Assembly (NCBI RefSeq): GCF_019977315.1
Contig: NZ_AP024652.1
Span: 310,001 to 374,000, forward strand
Reading direction: 5' to 3'
DNA from: Arthrobacter sp. StoSoilB22
Lineage (GTDB): Bacteria; Actinomycetota; Actinomycetes; Actinomycetales; Micrococcaceae
Length of the DNA stretch: 64,000 nucleotides
Shown here: piece after piece, positions 34,819 through 44,148 of the stretch
Position numbering within the stretch: the stretch's first letter is position 1
Layout: each line of letters begins with the position of its first letter
Notes under the pieces: model-generated
What the model saw: only the letters and a program-made list of their open reading frames with translations
The model's database searches: none
What the model was told of the DNA's origin: nothing
Position numbers and translations under genes: made by a program

Positions 34819-35919
34819 ATGGCTCAAGACGCGGGCTCTTCACGACCGGAAAGCGGCGACTCCACAAAGGGTGACGCTGAGGCATCACCGGCCGGAGAAG
34901 ACATGACCATGCGCGAACAAGTGCTGGACATCATCGAATCCATCCTTGCCGACAGCGATGCGCGGAGCGAAGGCGTCAGGAACAATCTTCGCGCGCTGCT
35001 TGATGCACGCCCCGAAGACCCGGAGCGCGTTCTGCTGGAGCACTTGCTGGGGACCCGCAAGACGCAGGGCTCAACGGCCAAGGTACCGGTCCAGCGTGAA
35101 GCAGCCAGCCTGCACTTGGAGTCCTCGGACATAGCCCGGACCGTATCGGTCCCCGTCAGTCATGAAGTCCGCGAAGGTATCCAATCCATCCTCGCGGACA
35201 AGCTCCTGTTGACAGCCTTCCAGCCTGTTCACGCGCTGCCCGGCGGCGAAGTGGTGGGTGTGGAGGCGCTCACCAGGTTCGTCGGTGAAGATGGCGCCGG
35301 TGCAGATGTGTGGTTCAACGAGGCAGCGGCAGCCGGCTTGGGCACAGAACTCGAAATTGCGGCACTGCATTGCGCCCTGACGGCCGCACACGATGTCCCC
35401 GAAAACATGTCCGTTGCGCTGAACCTCACTCCCGCAACGTCCAGCGACCCCCGCGTGCGGAACCTACTGGCCGCTGCGGCACTCGCCCCGGACAGGATCA
35501 TTGTTGAACTGACCGGCAGCTTGGATGCCGTTGGAGGACAAACCGGCGACGACGGGCTGGGCCCACTGCGCACCCTGGGTTTGCGCCTGGCCATCAGCGC
35601 GTCCGGAGCCGCTTTGGTTTCCATGGAACGGATTGAACAGCTGCGCCCGGACATCATCAAGCTGGATCGACACTTGATTGAAGGTATTGAAAGCAGCGAC
35701 GGACAAAAAATCCGGGCCAGGGCCATCGTGGAGCTCGCGCGCGAAATCGGTGCGGACATCATTGCCGAGGGCATCGAAACAGCTGCTGAGCTTAACGAGG
35801 TCACCGAGCTGAAGGTCTCTGCGGCGCAAGGCTACCTCCTGGGCCGCCCTTCGGTTCACCCCTTGGACTGGTCCGCGTGGAGCATCCGTGCGCAGACCGA
35901 AGCACAGCCCGCAGGCTAG
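34819..35919 (+). CDS. EAL-domain protein, probably catalytically impaired
   Basis: 366 residues. The first 110 residues are polar and helical; an EAL fold follows (about 125-355). Conserved positions seen: Glu in GVEALTRF, Asn in ALNLTPAT, Glu in IVELTG, Lys in IIKLDRHLI, Glu in IAEGIET and Gln in AQGYLLG. The essential DDFGTG metal-binding loop reads LAISASGAA, so both Asp residues are absent. EAL enzymes hydrolyse cyclic di-GMP; this one may bind but not cut it. AAAGGA lies 7 nt before the ATG. Confidence 0.8.
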   Translation: MAQDAGSSRPESGDSTKGDAEASPAGEDMTMREQVLDIIESILADSDARSEGVRNNLRALLDARPEDPERVLLEHLLGTRKTQGSTAKVPVQREAASLHLESSDIARTVSVPVSHEVREGIQSILADKLLLTAFQPVHALPGGEVVGVEALTRFVGEDGAGADVWFNEAAAAGLGTELEIAALHCALTAAHDVPENMSVALNLTPATSSDPRVRNLLAAAALAPDRIIVELTGSLDAVGGQTGDDGLGPLRTLGLRLAISASGAALVSMERIEQLRPDIIKLDRHLIEGIESSDGQKIRARAIVELAREIGADIIAEGIETAAELNEVTELKVSAAQGYLLGRPSVHPLDWSAWSIRAQTEAQPAG

Positions 35920-36033
35920 CCAACTGCCCGGCATTTGGGTGACTCGCGTAAAGTAGCATGCGGGGGTTTTTCGGTCCCAAAAAATCGGGGACTGCTAAGG
36001 CAGGGACCCACCTAGCCAGGAAGTTCTTCGTTG

Positions 36034-37338
36034 ATGGACAGTTTTTTCAGTATGCTCGCGGATCTTCGCGATAAAACAATCCCAGCGAGGTTGGCGGCAC
36101 GCATGAACTCCCCGCGGGGCCTTTTGTGGGGCTTCGTGGTGATTCACCTGGTGTTCCTGGCCTTCGCCGCCGTGCTGTCGTTGCGCGGGGAGGCCTTCAG
36201 CGACACCTTTATCTACCGTGACTGGGCGCTCGCAGGATTCAACGATGCCAACCTGAGCGGTGGTCCCAGCCCCTGGGTGTACCCCATCCTGGCGCTGATT
36301 CCCATGGGCCTGGCAGCAGTTGCCGGCCCCGGCCCCTTCTTCTTCCTGTGGGTTCTGCTGACCACACTGCTGAACGGCTGGGCGGTTCTTAAACTCACTG
36401 ACCGCGGCCGTCGGCAGGAAGCAATTCCGGCTGCCTGGTGGTGGCTGGTCTTCGTCTTCCTCATGGGCTGGTTGGGATTCGCCCGTGTTGACGGGCTGAC
36501 TGCCCCCATAGTGCTGGTGGCACTGGTCTACGGCGCCACGCGGCCCTTCGTCGCGTCGATCCTCCTGAGCGTCGCCACCTGGGTGAAGGTGTGGCCCGCG
36601 GCCGTCATGCTGGCCCTGTTCGCGGTGGTCAGGAAACGCCTGCACGTTGTGGCGGCAGGAATTGCGACGACGGCGGTGGTGGTTGGGCTGGCCGCGGCAG
36701 TTGGCGCCGTGCCCAAGTTGCTGAACTTCCTGACACAACAGGGAGACCGTGGCATGCAGCTCGAAGCGACCTTCACCACTCCATGGTTGTGGTTGTCGGT
36801 CCTCGGCGTCGGGGATTCGCGCATGTACATGAACACCGACATCAATTCCATGCAGGTTGACGGACCCGGCACGGCGCTCATGTCCGTGTTGATGCAGCCG
36901 CTCCTGCTCCTGGCTGCGGCCGCCGTCGCCGGTCTAACCTTCTGGGCACTGCACCAGGGGAAGCTCAACGGAGGCGTGGACCGCACGGAACTCCTCCTTT
37001 CAGGAGCCCTCACCCTGGTGACCGCCTTCATCGTTTTCAACAAGGTGGGTTCACCACAGTTCATGGTGTGGCTCGCTCCGGCCGTGGCTGTGGGACTTGC
37101 GCACAACTGGAAAGAGTGGCGTGTGCCGGCCACCATGCTGATAGTGATCGCGGTTGCCACCTACTTCATTTATCCGCTCTTTTACGATGCATTGAGCCAC
37201 AACAATCCGTGGATGGCGCTGGTCCTTACTATCCGTAACGTCCTGCTGGTGGTCCTCTTCTTCTGGTCAGCGCGTCGCTTGTATTCCCTGGGCCGTAAGC
37301 CATCCGTGGTCACGGCACCTGCAGGCAAGGAGCACTAA
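36034..37338 (+). CDS. GT-C membrane glycosyltransferase, DUF2029/GT87-like
   Basis: 434 residues with about ten membrane helices. The N-terminal loop after helix 1 (FSDTFIYRDWALAGF) holds the acidic residue expected in GT-C enzymes. These use polyprenyl-phosphate sugars at the outer membrane face; mannose is likely in this lineage. The ATG at 36034 has AGGAAG upstream. A paralogue follows 1 bp after the stop, and both share GFARVDGLTAPIVL- and NKVGSPQFMVWLAP-type stretches. Confidence 0.75.
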   Translation: MDSFFSMLADLRDKTIPARLAARMNSPRGLLWGFVVIHLVFLAFAAVLSLRGEAFSDTFIYRDWALAGFNDANLSGGPSPWVYPILALIPMGLAAVAGPGPFFFLWVLLTTLLNGWAVLKLTDRGRRQEAIPAAWWWLVFVFLMGWLGFARVDGLTAPIVLVALVYGATRPFVASILLSVATWVKVWPAAVMLALFAVVRKRLHVVAAGIATTAVVVGLAAAVGAVPKLLNFLTQQGDRGMQLEATFTTPWLWLSVLGVGDSRMYMNTDINSMQVDGPGTALMSVLMQPLLLLAAAAVAGLTFWALHQGKLNGGVDRTELLLSGALTLVTAFIVFNKVGSPQFMVWLAPAVAVGLAHNWKEWRVPATMLIVIAVATYFIYPLFYDALSHNNPWMALVLTIRNVLLVVLFFWSARRLYSLGRKPSVVTAPAGKEH

Positions 37339-37339
37339 G

Positions 37340-38635
37340 ATTTCAGCGACGTTCTTCGACCGGCTGGTCCAAATCCGCAGCCGGGTCCTGCCCCCTGCCG
37401 TTGTGGCGTGGTTCGCCCGCCCCTCCAGTGTGTGGTGGGGATTCGCTGCGGTCCACTTCTACTTCCTGTGCTGGATGGCGTCCTTCTTCCTCAACGGCAA
37501 CACCTTCAGCGACACTGAGCAGTACCGTCAGTGGGCGATGGATGGTTACAACCCGGAGAACCTCAGCGGGAAAATCAGTCCGTGGGTCTACCCCGTACTT
37601 GCCCAGATTCCCATCTTCCTGGCAGGCATTGCCGGTCCGGATCTCTACTTGTTGATGTGGACCCTGGGGATCACTGCCCTCAACGCCCTGGGCCTCTGGT
37701 ACCTGACGCGCGGCCCACGGCGTGTTACCGGGATCGCGCCCGCATGGTGGTGGCTGTTCTTCACCGTGTTCATGGGGTATCTCAGCTTTGCCCGGGTTGA
37801 GGGCATCACAGCCCCCATCGTGCTGATCGCGTTGATCTGCGCAGCCCAAAGGCCCGTTGTTGCCTCAGTTCTGCTGAGCATCGCGACGTGGATCAAAGTG
37901 TGGCCGGCAGCAGTGCTGGCACCCATGATCATTGCTTCGAAGAACCGGCTGCAGATGGTCGCTGCCGGGGTGGGCGTCACCGTCGTCGTAGGCCTTGGAA
38001 CGTACCTCGCCGGTGGCTTCAGCCACATCCTGGACTTCTTGATCAACCAGGGTGAGCGCGGCATGCAACTGGAAGCTACTTTCTCCACGCCCTGGGTGTG
38101 GCTCAGTGTCTTCAACATTGCCGGATCCAAAATGGCGGACAATACGGCCATCAACTCCACGGAGGTTTACGGGCCCGGTGCCGAGGTTGCTGCGTTCCTG
38201 ATGCAGCCATTGCTGATAGTTGCCGCTATCGCGGCCGCCATCCTTCTCATCCGTGCCTTGAGGCGGGGAGCGGAGCGCGAGGAACTGTTCCTCGAGGGCG
38301 CCTTGATGATGACTACCGCGTTCATCGTGTTCAACAAGGTGGGCTCGCCGCAGTTCATCATCTGGCTGGCCCCTGTGATCATTGCCGGGCTGACGCACGA
38401 CTGGAACCGTTGGAAGGTGCCGGCAGCCTTGCTGATGGCCATTGCCATGACCACGTTCGTGATTTATCCGCTGTTCTACACCCCGCTCATTCACGCCCAC
38501 CCGGTCATGGCTGCGGTGCTGACCACCCGGAACGTCCTGCTGGTGGTACTGCTGTGGTGGTCGGTGCAGCGGACAGTGGAACTCGGGCGGCGAGTAAAGC
38601 ACGACGACGCCCCGGTGGTCCCGAAAGCGCTCTAG
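37340..38635 (+). CDS. GT-C membrane glycosyltransferase, DUF2029/GT87-like, with probable ATT start
   Basis: 431 residues if started at ATT 37340. That codon has a perfect AAGGAG 7 nt upstream, follows the previous stop by one base, and adds an N-terminus (ATFFDRLVQIRSRVLP) that aligns with the paralogue's first 20 residues (DSFFSMLADLRDKTIP). The first standard start, GTG at 37403, has no ribosome site and would remove this conserved part. Otherwise it shares topology with the preceding gene, including FSDTEQYRQWAMDGY after helix 1. It is probably a polyprenyl-phosphate-mannose-dependent transferase acting on lipomannan or glycolipid. Its stop overlaps the mptB stop in a shared CTAG. Confidence 0.75.
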   Translation: MSATFFDRLVQIRSRVLPPAVVAWFARPSSVWWGFAAVHFYFLCWMASFFLNGNTFSDTEQYRQWAMDGYNPENLSGKISPWVYPVLAQIPIFLAGIAGPDLYLLMWTLGITALNALGLWYLTRGPRRVTGIAPAWWWLFFTVFMGYLSFARVEGITAPIVLIALICAAQRPVVASVLLSIATWIKVWPAAVLAPMIIASKNRLQMVAAGVGVTVVVGLGTYLAGGFSHILDFLINQGERGMQLEATFSTPWVWLSVFNIAGSKMADNTAINSTEVYGPGAEVAAFLMQPLLIVAAIAAAILLIRALRRGAEREELFLEGALMMTTAFIVFNKVGSPQFIIWLAPVIIAGLTHDWNRWKVPAALLMAIAMTTFVIYPLFYTPLIHAHPVMAAVLTTRNVLLVVLLWWSVQRTVELGRRVKHDDAPVVPKAL

Positions 38636-40239
38636 CGGATAGTCGGAGGGCGGTGGAGCAGGCGACGGTCAGTCTGCCCCACCCAGCGCGATAACTTGCC
38701 TTGAACCAGCAGCCTGCGGGTATGGATGTCCAGGAACACCAGGTAGAACGCGAATAGCAGCGCAATGGCGAATGCCAGCGAGGACAGGTCCACGGAGACC
38801 TCCACAAAGGACCATACCGACAACTGATCCTGCGCTCCGAACACCACAAAGAACGTCACCCCCACGTAGAGGCACCGCATCTGCCAGTCATCCCTGATCC
38901 CCGTCACAGCCAGGAACGGGACGAACCACAGGATGTACCACGGCTGGATGATGGGGGAGAGCAGCACGATCGCCGCGAAGGCAAGCGCCATTCTCCGAAC
39001 CACCCTGGAATGGTCCCCGCGGAACATCAGCACCAGCACCAAGGCCACAGCGCCCCACTTCATGGCGGCTCGCAGAATGTCCGCCATGGCATTGCCGGGA
39101 AGCCCCAAGGCGTTGCCGAGGAACTCGATCTGCTGGCCTATGAAGCCGGACGGCGAGTAGCCCGTAAAGCCCGGGGTGGGATCCGTGATAGCCCACGCCC
39201 AGCCCAGCCCCAGGCCATAAGGGACACCGCTGACCACCAGGATGGCGAAGCTGATGCTTGCCGTTGCTGCCCAGATTCCGAACTTACGCGGCCAGGAGGC
39301 CCCTGCGCCTGCCCACATCAGACCAATGAAGGGCAGCAACAGAACGGTGGCCGGTTTGATCCCGATGGACAGTGTCACCAGCAGGATGCCCAGGAGAGGC
39401 CGCTTGGTGGCCGCGAAGTAGGTTCCCGCAACGGCGAAGCCCACCATGATGGCGTCGTTGTGGGCGCTGGCCACGAAGCTGATGAGGAAGAGTGGATTGG
39501 CCACCGCGATCCAGAGCGCCCGAGCACCGTTGATGCCGTGCAGCTCCGCGAGCTTGGGCACATAAATGACGCACAACAGCACCCCGCCTGCGGCAAGTAG
39601 CCGGAACAGCAGGACTGATACGTCCGGTTGGGCGCCCGTGATGGCAACCACCGCGTGGGCCATCCACAAGAAGTACGGCCCGTACGGAGTACGGGCTTCC
39701 GCCCACGCCGGGTCCGCGCCCAAGGCGAACCAGTTGTTCAAAGCCGAGATGCCGACGTCGTAAGGGTCCTGGCCCTCCATCATCAGCCGGCCTTGGCCTA
39801 TGTACGCATAAACGTCACGCGAATAGACGGGCACAGCGAACAGCAGGGGAAGCGACCAGGCTCCGATCGCAGCGACAATCGGTTTGAGGGAGTTCCCCTC
39901 CCAGCTGCCCATCCGTTGGCCCAAACGCAGCCAGGAACGCACCAGCAACATGGCACCCACGGTCAAGAGGACAGCGGAGACCGTGACGCCCCAGCCCTCA
40001 GTGCGCAGGGCAATGACTATGGGATGGCGGATCATGGGGGAGCCATTGGCGATCCAGCCGATGCCAATAGAACCGGCAAACATGAACAAGGAGCCAAGGA
40101 ACCCTTGCAAAATAGCGGGATACGCAACGGGCTTTGTTGCTGGTGTTGTTGGTTTCGGGGACTTGGTAGCAGTGGAGGTAGACGGGCTTGCTGCTGCTGA
40201 GGTCTCTGGATGTGGACTGGGGGTACTGCCTGCCGTCAT
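38632..40239 (-). CDS. mptB: Alpha-1,6-mannosyltransferase MptB-like, polyprenol-phosphomannose dependent
   Basis: 535 residues. A Ser/Thr/Pro-rich N-terminal segment (about 40 residues) is followed by about 12 membrane helices. The motif PVYSRDVYAYIGQGRLMMEGQDPYD carries the acidic residue and the GRLMMxGxDPY signature of MptA/MptB enzymes of Corynebacteriales and relatives, which build the lipomannan backbone at the outer membrane face. The start at 40239 follows GGGGGAA. Convergent with the GT-C pair; the stop codons overlap. Confidence 0.8.
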   Translation of the reverse strand: MTAGSTPSPHPETSAAASPSTSTATKSPKPTTPATKPVAYPAILQGFLGSLFMFAGSIGIGWIANGSPMIRHPIVIALRTEGWGVTVSAVLLTVGAMLLVRSWLRLGQRMGSWEGNSLKPIVAAIGAWSLPLLFAVPVYSRDVYAYIGQGRLMMEGQDPYDVGISALNNWFALGADPAWAEARTPYGPYFLWMAHAVVAITGAQPDVSVLLFRLLAAGGVLLCVIYVPKLAELHGINGARALWIAVANPLFLISFVASAHNDAIMVGFAVAGTYFAATKRPLLGILLVTLSIGIKPATVLLLPFIGLMWAGAGASWPRKFGIWAATASISFAILVVSGVPYGLGLGWAWAITDPTPGFTGYSPSGFIGQQIEFLGNALGLPGNAMADILRAAMKWGAVALVLVLMFRGDHSRVVRRMALAFAAIVLLSPIIQPWYILWFVPFLAVTGIRDDWQMRCLYVGVTFFVVFGAQDQLSVWSFVEVSVDLSSLAFAIALLFAFYLVFLDIHTRRLLVQGKLSRWVGQTDRRLLHRPPTIR

Positions 40240-40425
40240 GACTGGTCGGTTCCCCCACTCACGGTATGGCGCTTCCAAGAAATGAAACGCGGATTGAAGC
40301 CGAAGAGCTTGTACTTGCGGCAAGTGAAATTTTAGCGTCGATCCAGCCAACACCACCACAGGCGCGGCAAAGGGTGACGGACTCCATAGCCGTGCACCGT
40401 TATGCCGCGGAATATTCCCCTGATG

Positions 40426-41313
40426 TCATGACTGCTGAGGAATGGTCCCCGGGTCCCGGCCTATATATGCTCCTGGAGGCATGCTTGCTCCGAATACGGG
40501 GCCTGGCTCCGGCCGCTTTGCGTGCCGCCCGTCGTCGGCCTTTCGCTGCGTCAAGCGGCGCACCACCCACGGAAACAGGTGCTCCCGCGCCCAGATCATG
40601 TCGCCCGCGCGCGCCTCACGCCAGTTCCGCTCAGGCAGGGCCTTGGGCGTCAGCGGTTCCAGGGAATGCGGGACGTTGAGTGAATCGAGCACCATGATGG
40701 CAATGGTGTGTTGACCCAGCGGGGAAAAATGTAGCCGGTCCGCATTCCACATGCGGGGGTCCGTGAGTTGGCGTAATGCCCAGAGGTCGGCGATCAGGGC
40801 ATCATGCCGTGCCGCAACGACCCTGATGTTCTCGTTGAAAATGGCCACTTTGCCGCGGGCGAGCCCCAGCACAGGGGTAGCGCCAAAGTCCGGCCCGGCA
40901 AAGAGCAGGATGGTTGCGCCGGTAGCTGCCAGCCGCTCAACACCCGCGTCCAGCTCGAGGGCGAGCTTGTCCGGATCGCTCCTGTGGAAGAGGATGTCGT
41001 TTCCGCCGGCGTTGAGGGTGATCAGATCAGGGCGCAGCTCGATTGCCGGGCCCACCTGCTCGTCGAGTATTTGGTGGAGCAGCTTTCCGCTGATGGCCAG
41101 GTTGGCGTAGGCGAAATCCTCATGACCAGTGCTCAATTCCTCGGCAACCCGGTCCGCCCAGCCTCGGAGGCCGCCGGGGCTCCGCGGTTCGGGATCCCCC
41201 AAACCTTCCGTGAACGAATCGCCCAAAGCCACATAACGGCTCCACGGGTGCTGGCCGGTCCGGAAACTTCCGGAACCGGCCTGCCCCGAGCCATCCGTAT
41301 ATTGGGCGTTCAT
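40426..41313 (-). CDS. SGNH/GDSL-type esterase
   Basis: 295 residues of the SGNH hydrolase fold: block I ALGDSFTEG with nucleophile Ser, block III GGNDIL, and block V with Asp/His near DRLHFSPLG. No signal peptide, so cytoplasmic. It could deacylate imported glycosides or aglycones. It is the last gene in line with the glycoside locus (50 bp after the esterase stop). The 186 bp between this gene and mptB show nothing I can support. Confidence 0.85.
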   Translation of the reverse strand: MNAQYTDGSGQAGSGSFRTGQHPWSRYVALGDSFTEGLGDPEPRSPGGLRGWADRVAEELSTGHEDFAYANLAISGKLLHQILDEQVGPAIELRPDLITLNAGGNDILFHRSDPDKLALELDAGVERLAATGATILLFAGPDFGATPVLGLARGKVAIFNENIRVVAARHDALIADLWALRQLTDPRMWNADRLHFSPLGQHTIAIMVLDSLNVPHSLEPLTPKALPERNWREARAGDMIWAREHLFPWVVRRLTQRKADDGRHAKRPEPGPVFGASMPPGAYIGRDPGTIPQQS

Positions 41314-41363
41314 CTCCCCATAGTGCGCTTACCGGGCCGTCTGCGCCATGGGTGGCCTGGGCG

Positions 41364-42326
41364 TCAGCAACTTTTCGGACGCAACCTGACGGCGATTCGT
41401 TCCAGCGCCTCGTTGACCGGAGCAAAAGTTGCCGGCAGGTTCAGGAAGCCATGAAGCATGCCATGAATTTTCACTTGCTCCACGTCAACACCCTGGGCTG
41501 CAAGTAGGGCACTGAATGATTCGCCGGACGCCCGCAACTCGTCGTATTCGGCATTCAGCACCAATGTAGGTCCGAGGCCACCCAGGTCTGCGTTGGCGGG
41601 CATTGCGTATCCCGGAACGGGGAGATCATGTGAGGTGCCCAGGTAGTTCTCTGTTGCCGAGTGGATCATCCGAGGTGTCAGCCTCATGGCATTGGGCAAC
41701 TCCGCCAAAGCGAGCCGCAGGGACTCCGACGGCACAGGGGGCTCGGCGTGCATCAACGGGTACACCAGCACAAGATGCTCCGGCACCCACCCGTCCTCGT
41801 CCCGGAGCCGCAGCGCGGCGGCAGCGGCCAAATTCGCACCAGCGCTGGCGCCACCCAAGGAAATCGATGTGATGCCCCACTCCGTCATATTCGCTCGGAC
41901 CCAGCGAATGGCGGCAACCACATCATCCAGTGGTACTGGGTAGTGCACGCCATTGACGGCTAGCCGGTAGTCCACGCTCACGATTGTTGCTGATGCCCGC
42001 TGCACCAACTGCCTTGCAGTCCAGTCGGCCTCTTTCGTGTCCAGATCCCCGAATTGGAAGGCTCCGCCGTGCATCCACACCATGGCGTGTGGGGAACCAG
42101 CTACCTGACTCGGTTCTAAAGGGGTGTAAATGCGAAGTGGTACCGTGCCATGCGGGCCGGGAACAGAGATCAATTGGGTGGCGGCAGACGGAGGGGGAGG
42201 CGCGTCCAGGTAGGCATCAAATGCCTCCATCTGTGCCCTCATGGACGGCTCGCGAAGGCCGGCTTCCAAGGATGGAATGCCCTCCAGCAAGGGCAGCCGA
42301 GCGGCGATGTCGGGGTGAAACGGCAT
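41364..42326 (-). CDS. Alpha/beta hydrolase fold-3 esterase (HSL family)
   Basis: 320 residues of the hormone-sensitive-lipase group: oxyanion motif MHGGAFQFGD, nucleophile elbow GGASAGANLA, Asp in LNAEYDELRASGE and His in KIHGMLHGF. It hydrolyses short-chain or aromatic esters. It lies 25 bp downstream of the GH35-like gene, suggesting a role in removing acyl or feruloyl groups from glycosides (inference). Confidence 0.85.
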   Translation of the reverse strand: MPFHPDIAARLPLLEGIPSLEAGLREPSMRAQMEAFDAYLDAPPPPSAATQLISVPGPHGTVPLRIYTPLEPSQVAGSPHAMVWMHGGAFQFGDLDTKEADWTARQLVQRASATIVSVDYRLAVNGVHYPVPLDDVVAAIRWVRANMTEWGITSISLGGASAGANLAAAAALRLRDEDGWVPEHLVLVYPLMHAEPPVPSESLRLALAELPNAMRLTPRMIHSATENYLGTSHDLPVPGYAMPANADLGGLGPTLVLNAEYDELRASGESFSALLAAQGVDVEQVKIHGMLHGFLNLPATFAPVNEALERIAVRLRPKSC

Positions 42327-42351
42327 AGCTTCCTTTCGAGGTCCGTGGCTT

Positions 42352-43989
42352 TCAGTTGGCGGTGACGAGGAGACTAACCCTCACCGCACTGATGTACTTG
42401 TCGGAGAGGATCTCAAGGCGCTCGTCCCCGTTGAGGAATCGTCCTTTTCGTAACCCGGCTTCTGTTACTACCAACTCCCTCACGGCATCAACTTCAACCT
42501 CATATCCGGGCTTGTGGAAGTCCACCTGGGCTCCTTGGCCCACCACGATGAACTCGTTGGGATTGATGGCCAGGACCATTCCAAAGGGACGCCCGTCCCC
42601 TGGGGTAGGACCGTGGGTAGCAGCAACCGTTTCTTCAAGGAGCTCCGGCGCAGGAGGAACCCTCACGCCTGCGTCCAGGAGCATGCCTTCGAGGAGCTTC
42701 CTTGAATTGCGAACAGTAATTTCGATGCCCGCCAGCTCGGTGCTGGTGGATTCCTGGTCCGGGTCGAGAGCGAAACCAAAAGCCCGACCGTCGCGCTGGG
42801 CATCCACAATCTCCGGGGTGAGGGAAGTGATGATGGAGCAGGCTGTGCTGAACTGGTTGCCCTCCCTGGCTTCTTCCACACCGAAGACGTTGTAGCCGAG
42901 GCCTCCGAATTCGCCAATTGCCAGAAAGGCGTCTCCGGCGCGGAAACGCGCTTCAGGGATGAACAACGGATTGGAATCGGACGCGTATTGGCGCATGACT
43001 TCTTCCGAGTTTGGAACGTAGATATCCGGCGCCAGAAAGTCGATCGCCGGCGCTGCGGCCCGCCACACCGGGACCATGCGGGCCGTTGGACCGCCGCTTG
43101 GGTACTGGCCGGGCAGGTCCTGACCACGTTGGGGCCCGATCCAGGCGTTTGCGTAGGCAGGCAGTGGCAATATTTCCTTTCCGGCGGCTGCCAGACCTCC
43201 AACGAAGGATGCGAATCCCCACGCCATGAACGTCTCCTCAGCAACGGGGTTGTCATCGCCGAAGCGTTCGGCCCAGCTCAAGTTGCTTTCCGGATGTGTG
43301 GCCAGGGTGCGCACAAACTCCTGGTCAAAGGAATTGGGAGATTCGGAAACCGCAGTGATCAGTTTCTCGGGCAACTGTGCGTTCCATGCGGCTTCGGCGA
43401 GGGCGCTGTGGTCCCTTCCGGCCCCCAATAGCCCAACCTCGTTCTCAACCTGAACCATGATGACTGTATGGTCAGGATCGATCTTGGCCAGATGCTTCAA
43501 CAGGGCGACATAGGCAGTCCGGTCCGCTTCAAAGAGGTCGTGGGAGAAAACGGACAGGCTTGGCCGCGGCATGGATCCCGGATAAGAGAAGGGGGTCTTC
43601 AGGGGTTTGGCCCCCCTGTCCGCGCGCGGGAACCGTTCACGGTCAGCACGCACCCAGCCGGGGGCATAGGTGGAGAAAGCGTTCTTGAATGCACCGAACC
43701 AGATCATGACCAGGCGGACGCCGGCGGAACGTGCGTCCTCTACCAGCCCGTCCACGATCGAGAAGTCGAGTTGTCCTTCAACCGGTTCAACTTGTTCCCA
43801 GGAAACAGGGGCGATCACGGTGTTGACCCCTGAAGCGGCCATCTTTGCCCAGATGGGCGTCATGTAGTTGCGATCGGAAGCGCTCGAATTGTGCAGCTCA
43901 CCCCCAATGCAGAGAAACGGCTTGTTCTCAACAATGAGGCGGGTGTGGCTGCCTGTCCGCTCAAGTCGGGGAGGGTTCTGGTGTGGCAT
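42352..43989 (-). CDS. GH35-like beta-galactosidase family protein with C-terminal DUF5597
   Basis: 545 residues. The N-terminal TIM-barrel is of GH35/GH42 type: FLCIGGELHNSS, NTVIAPVSWEQVEPVEG, catalytic acid/base in MVQVENEVGLLG. The C-terminal beta domain resembles DUF5597. No signal peptide; acts in the cytoplasm on an imported beta-glycoside. AAAGGA is 9 nt before the ATG. Confidence 0.8.
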   Translation of the reverse strand: MPHQNPPRLERTGSHTRLIVENKPFLCIGGELHNSSASDRNYMTPIWAKMAASGVNTVIAPVSWEQVEPVEGQLDFSIVDGLVEDARSAGVRLVMIWFGAFKNAFSTYAPGWVRADRERFPRADRGAKPLKTPFSYPGSMPRPSLSVFSHDLFEADRTAYVALLKHLAKIDPDHTVIMVQVENEVGLLGAGRDHSALAEAAWNAQLPEKLITAVSESPNSFDQEFVRTLATHPESNLSWAERFGDDNPVAEETFMAWGFASFVGGLAAAGKEILPLPAYANAWIGPQRGQDLPGQYPSGGPTARMVPVWRAAAPAIDFLAPDIYVPNSEEVMRQYASDSNPLFIPEARFRAGDAFLAIGEFGGLGYNVFGVEEAREGNQFSTACSIITSLTPEIVDAQRDGRAFGFALDPDQESTSTELAGIEITVRNSRKLLEGMLLDAGVRVPPAPELLEETVAATHGPTPGDGRPFGMVLAINPNEFIVVGQGAQVDFHKPGYEVEVDAVRELVVTEAGLRKGRFLNGDERLEILSDKYISAVRVSLLVTAN

Positions 43990-44043
43990 GGTGATGGGTC
44001 CTTTATGCTTGCTGGGCGGAAAACGGTGGGCGCGGCTACGGGT

Positions 44044-44148
44044 TCAAGGGGCACTGGGAGTGGCGGACAGGCTGAATTCCTGGAAGGACAGGCCGTTCCC
44101 AATCCTTACCCGGAAATCGCCGGGTTCAACGATGTATCCGGCTGGACA
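44044..44148 (-). pseudogene. Possible remnant of a GH3 beta-glucosidase C-terminus
   Basis: Directly after the Gfo/Idh stop codon and in the same frame lies a 34-codon stretch ending in its own stop. It reads GYIVEPGDFRVRIG then GLSFQEFSLSATP, which resembles the end of the fibronectin-III-like domain of GH3 enzymes (VEPG-[FY]-x-V-x-[IV]-G). No start codon or ribosome site leads it. I read it as the tail of a deleted glycosidase gene. The evidence is short and could be chance. Confidence 0.35.

Noticed and set aside
35920..36033. Possible riboswitch or terminator before the GT-C genes
   Set aside because: Only a 5-bp hairpin (GTCCC/GGGAC) and a -10-like TAAAGT are visible; not enough for a call.
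40266..40679. Plus-strand frame of 137 codons
   Set aside because: Overlaps the SGNH hydrolase C-terminus on the other strand, no ribosome site, no recognisable domain.
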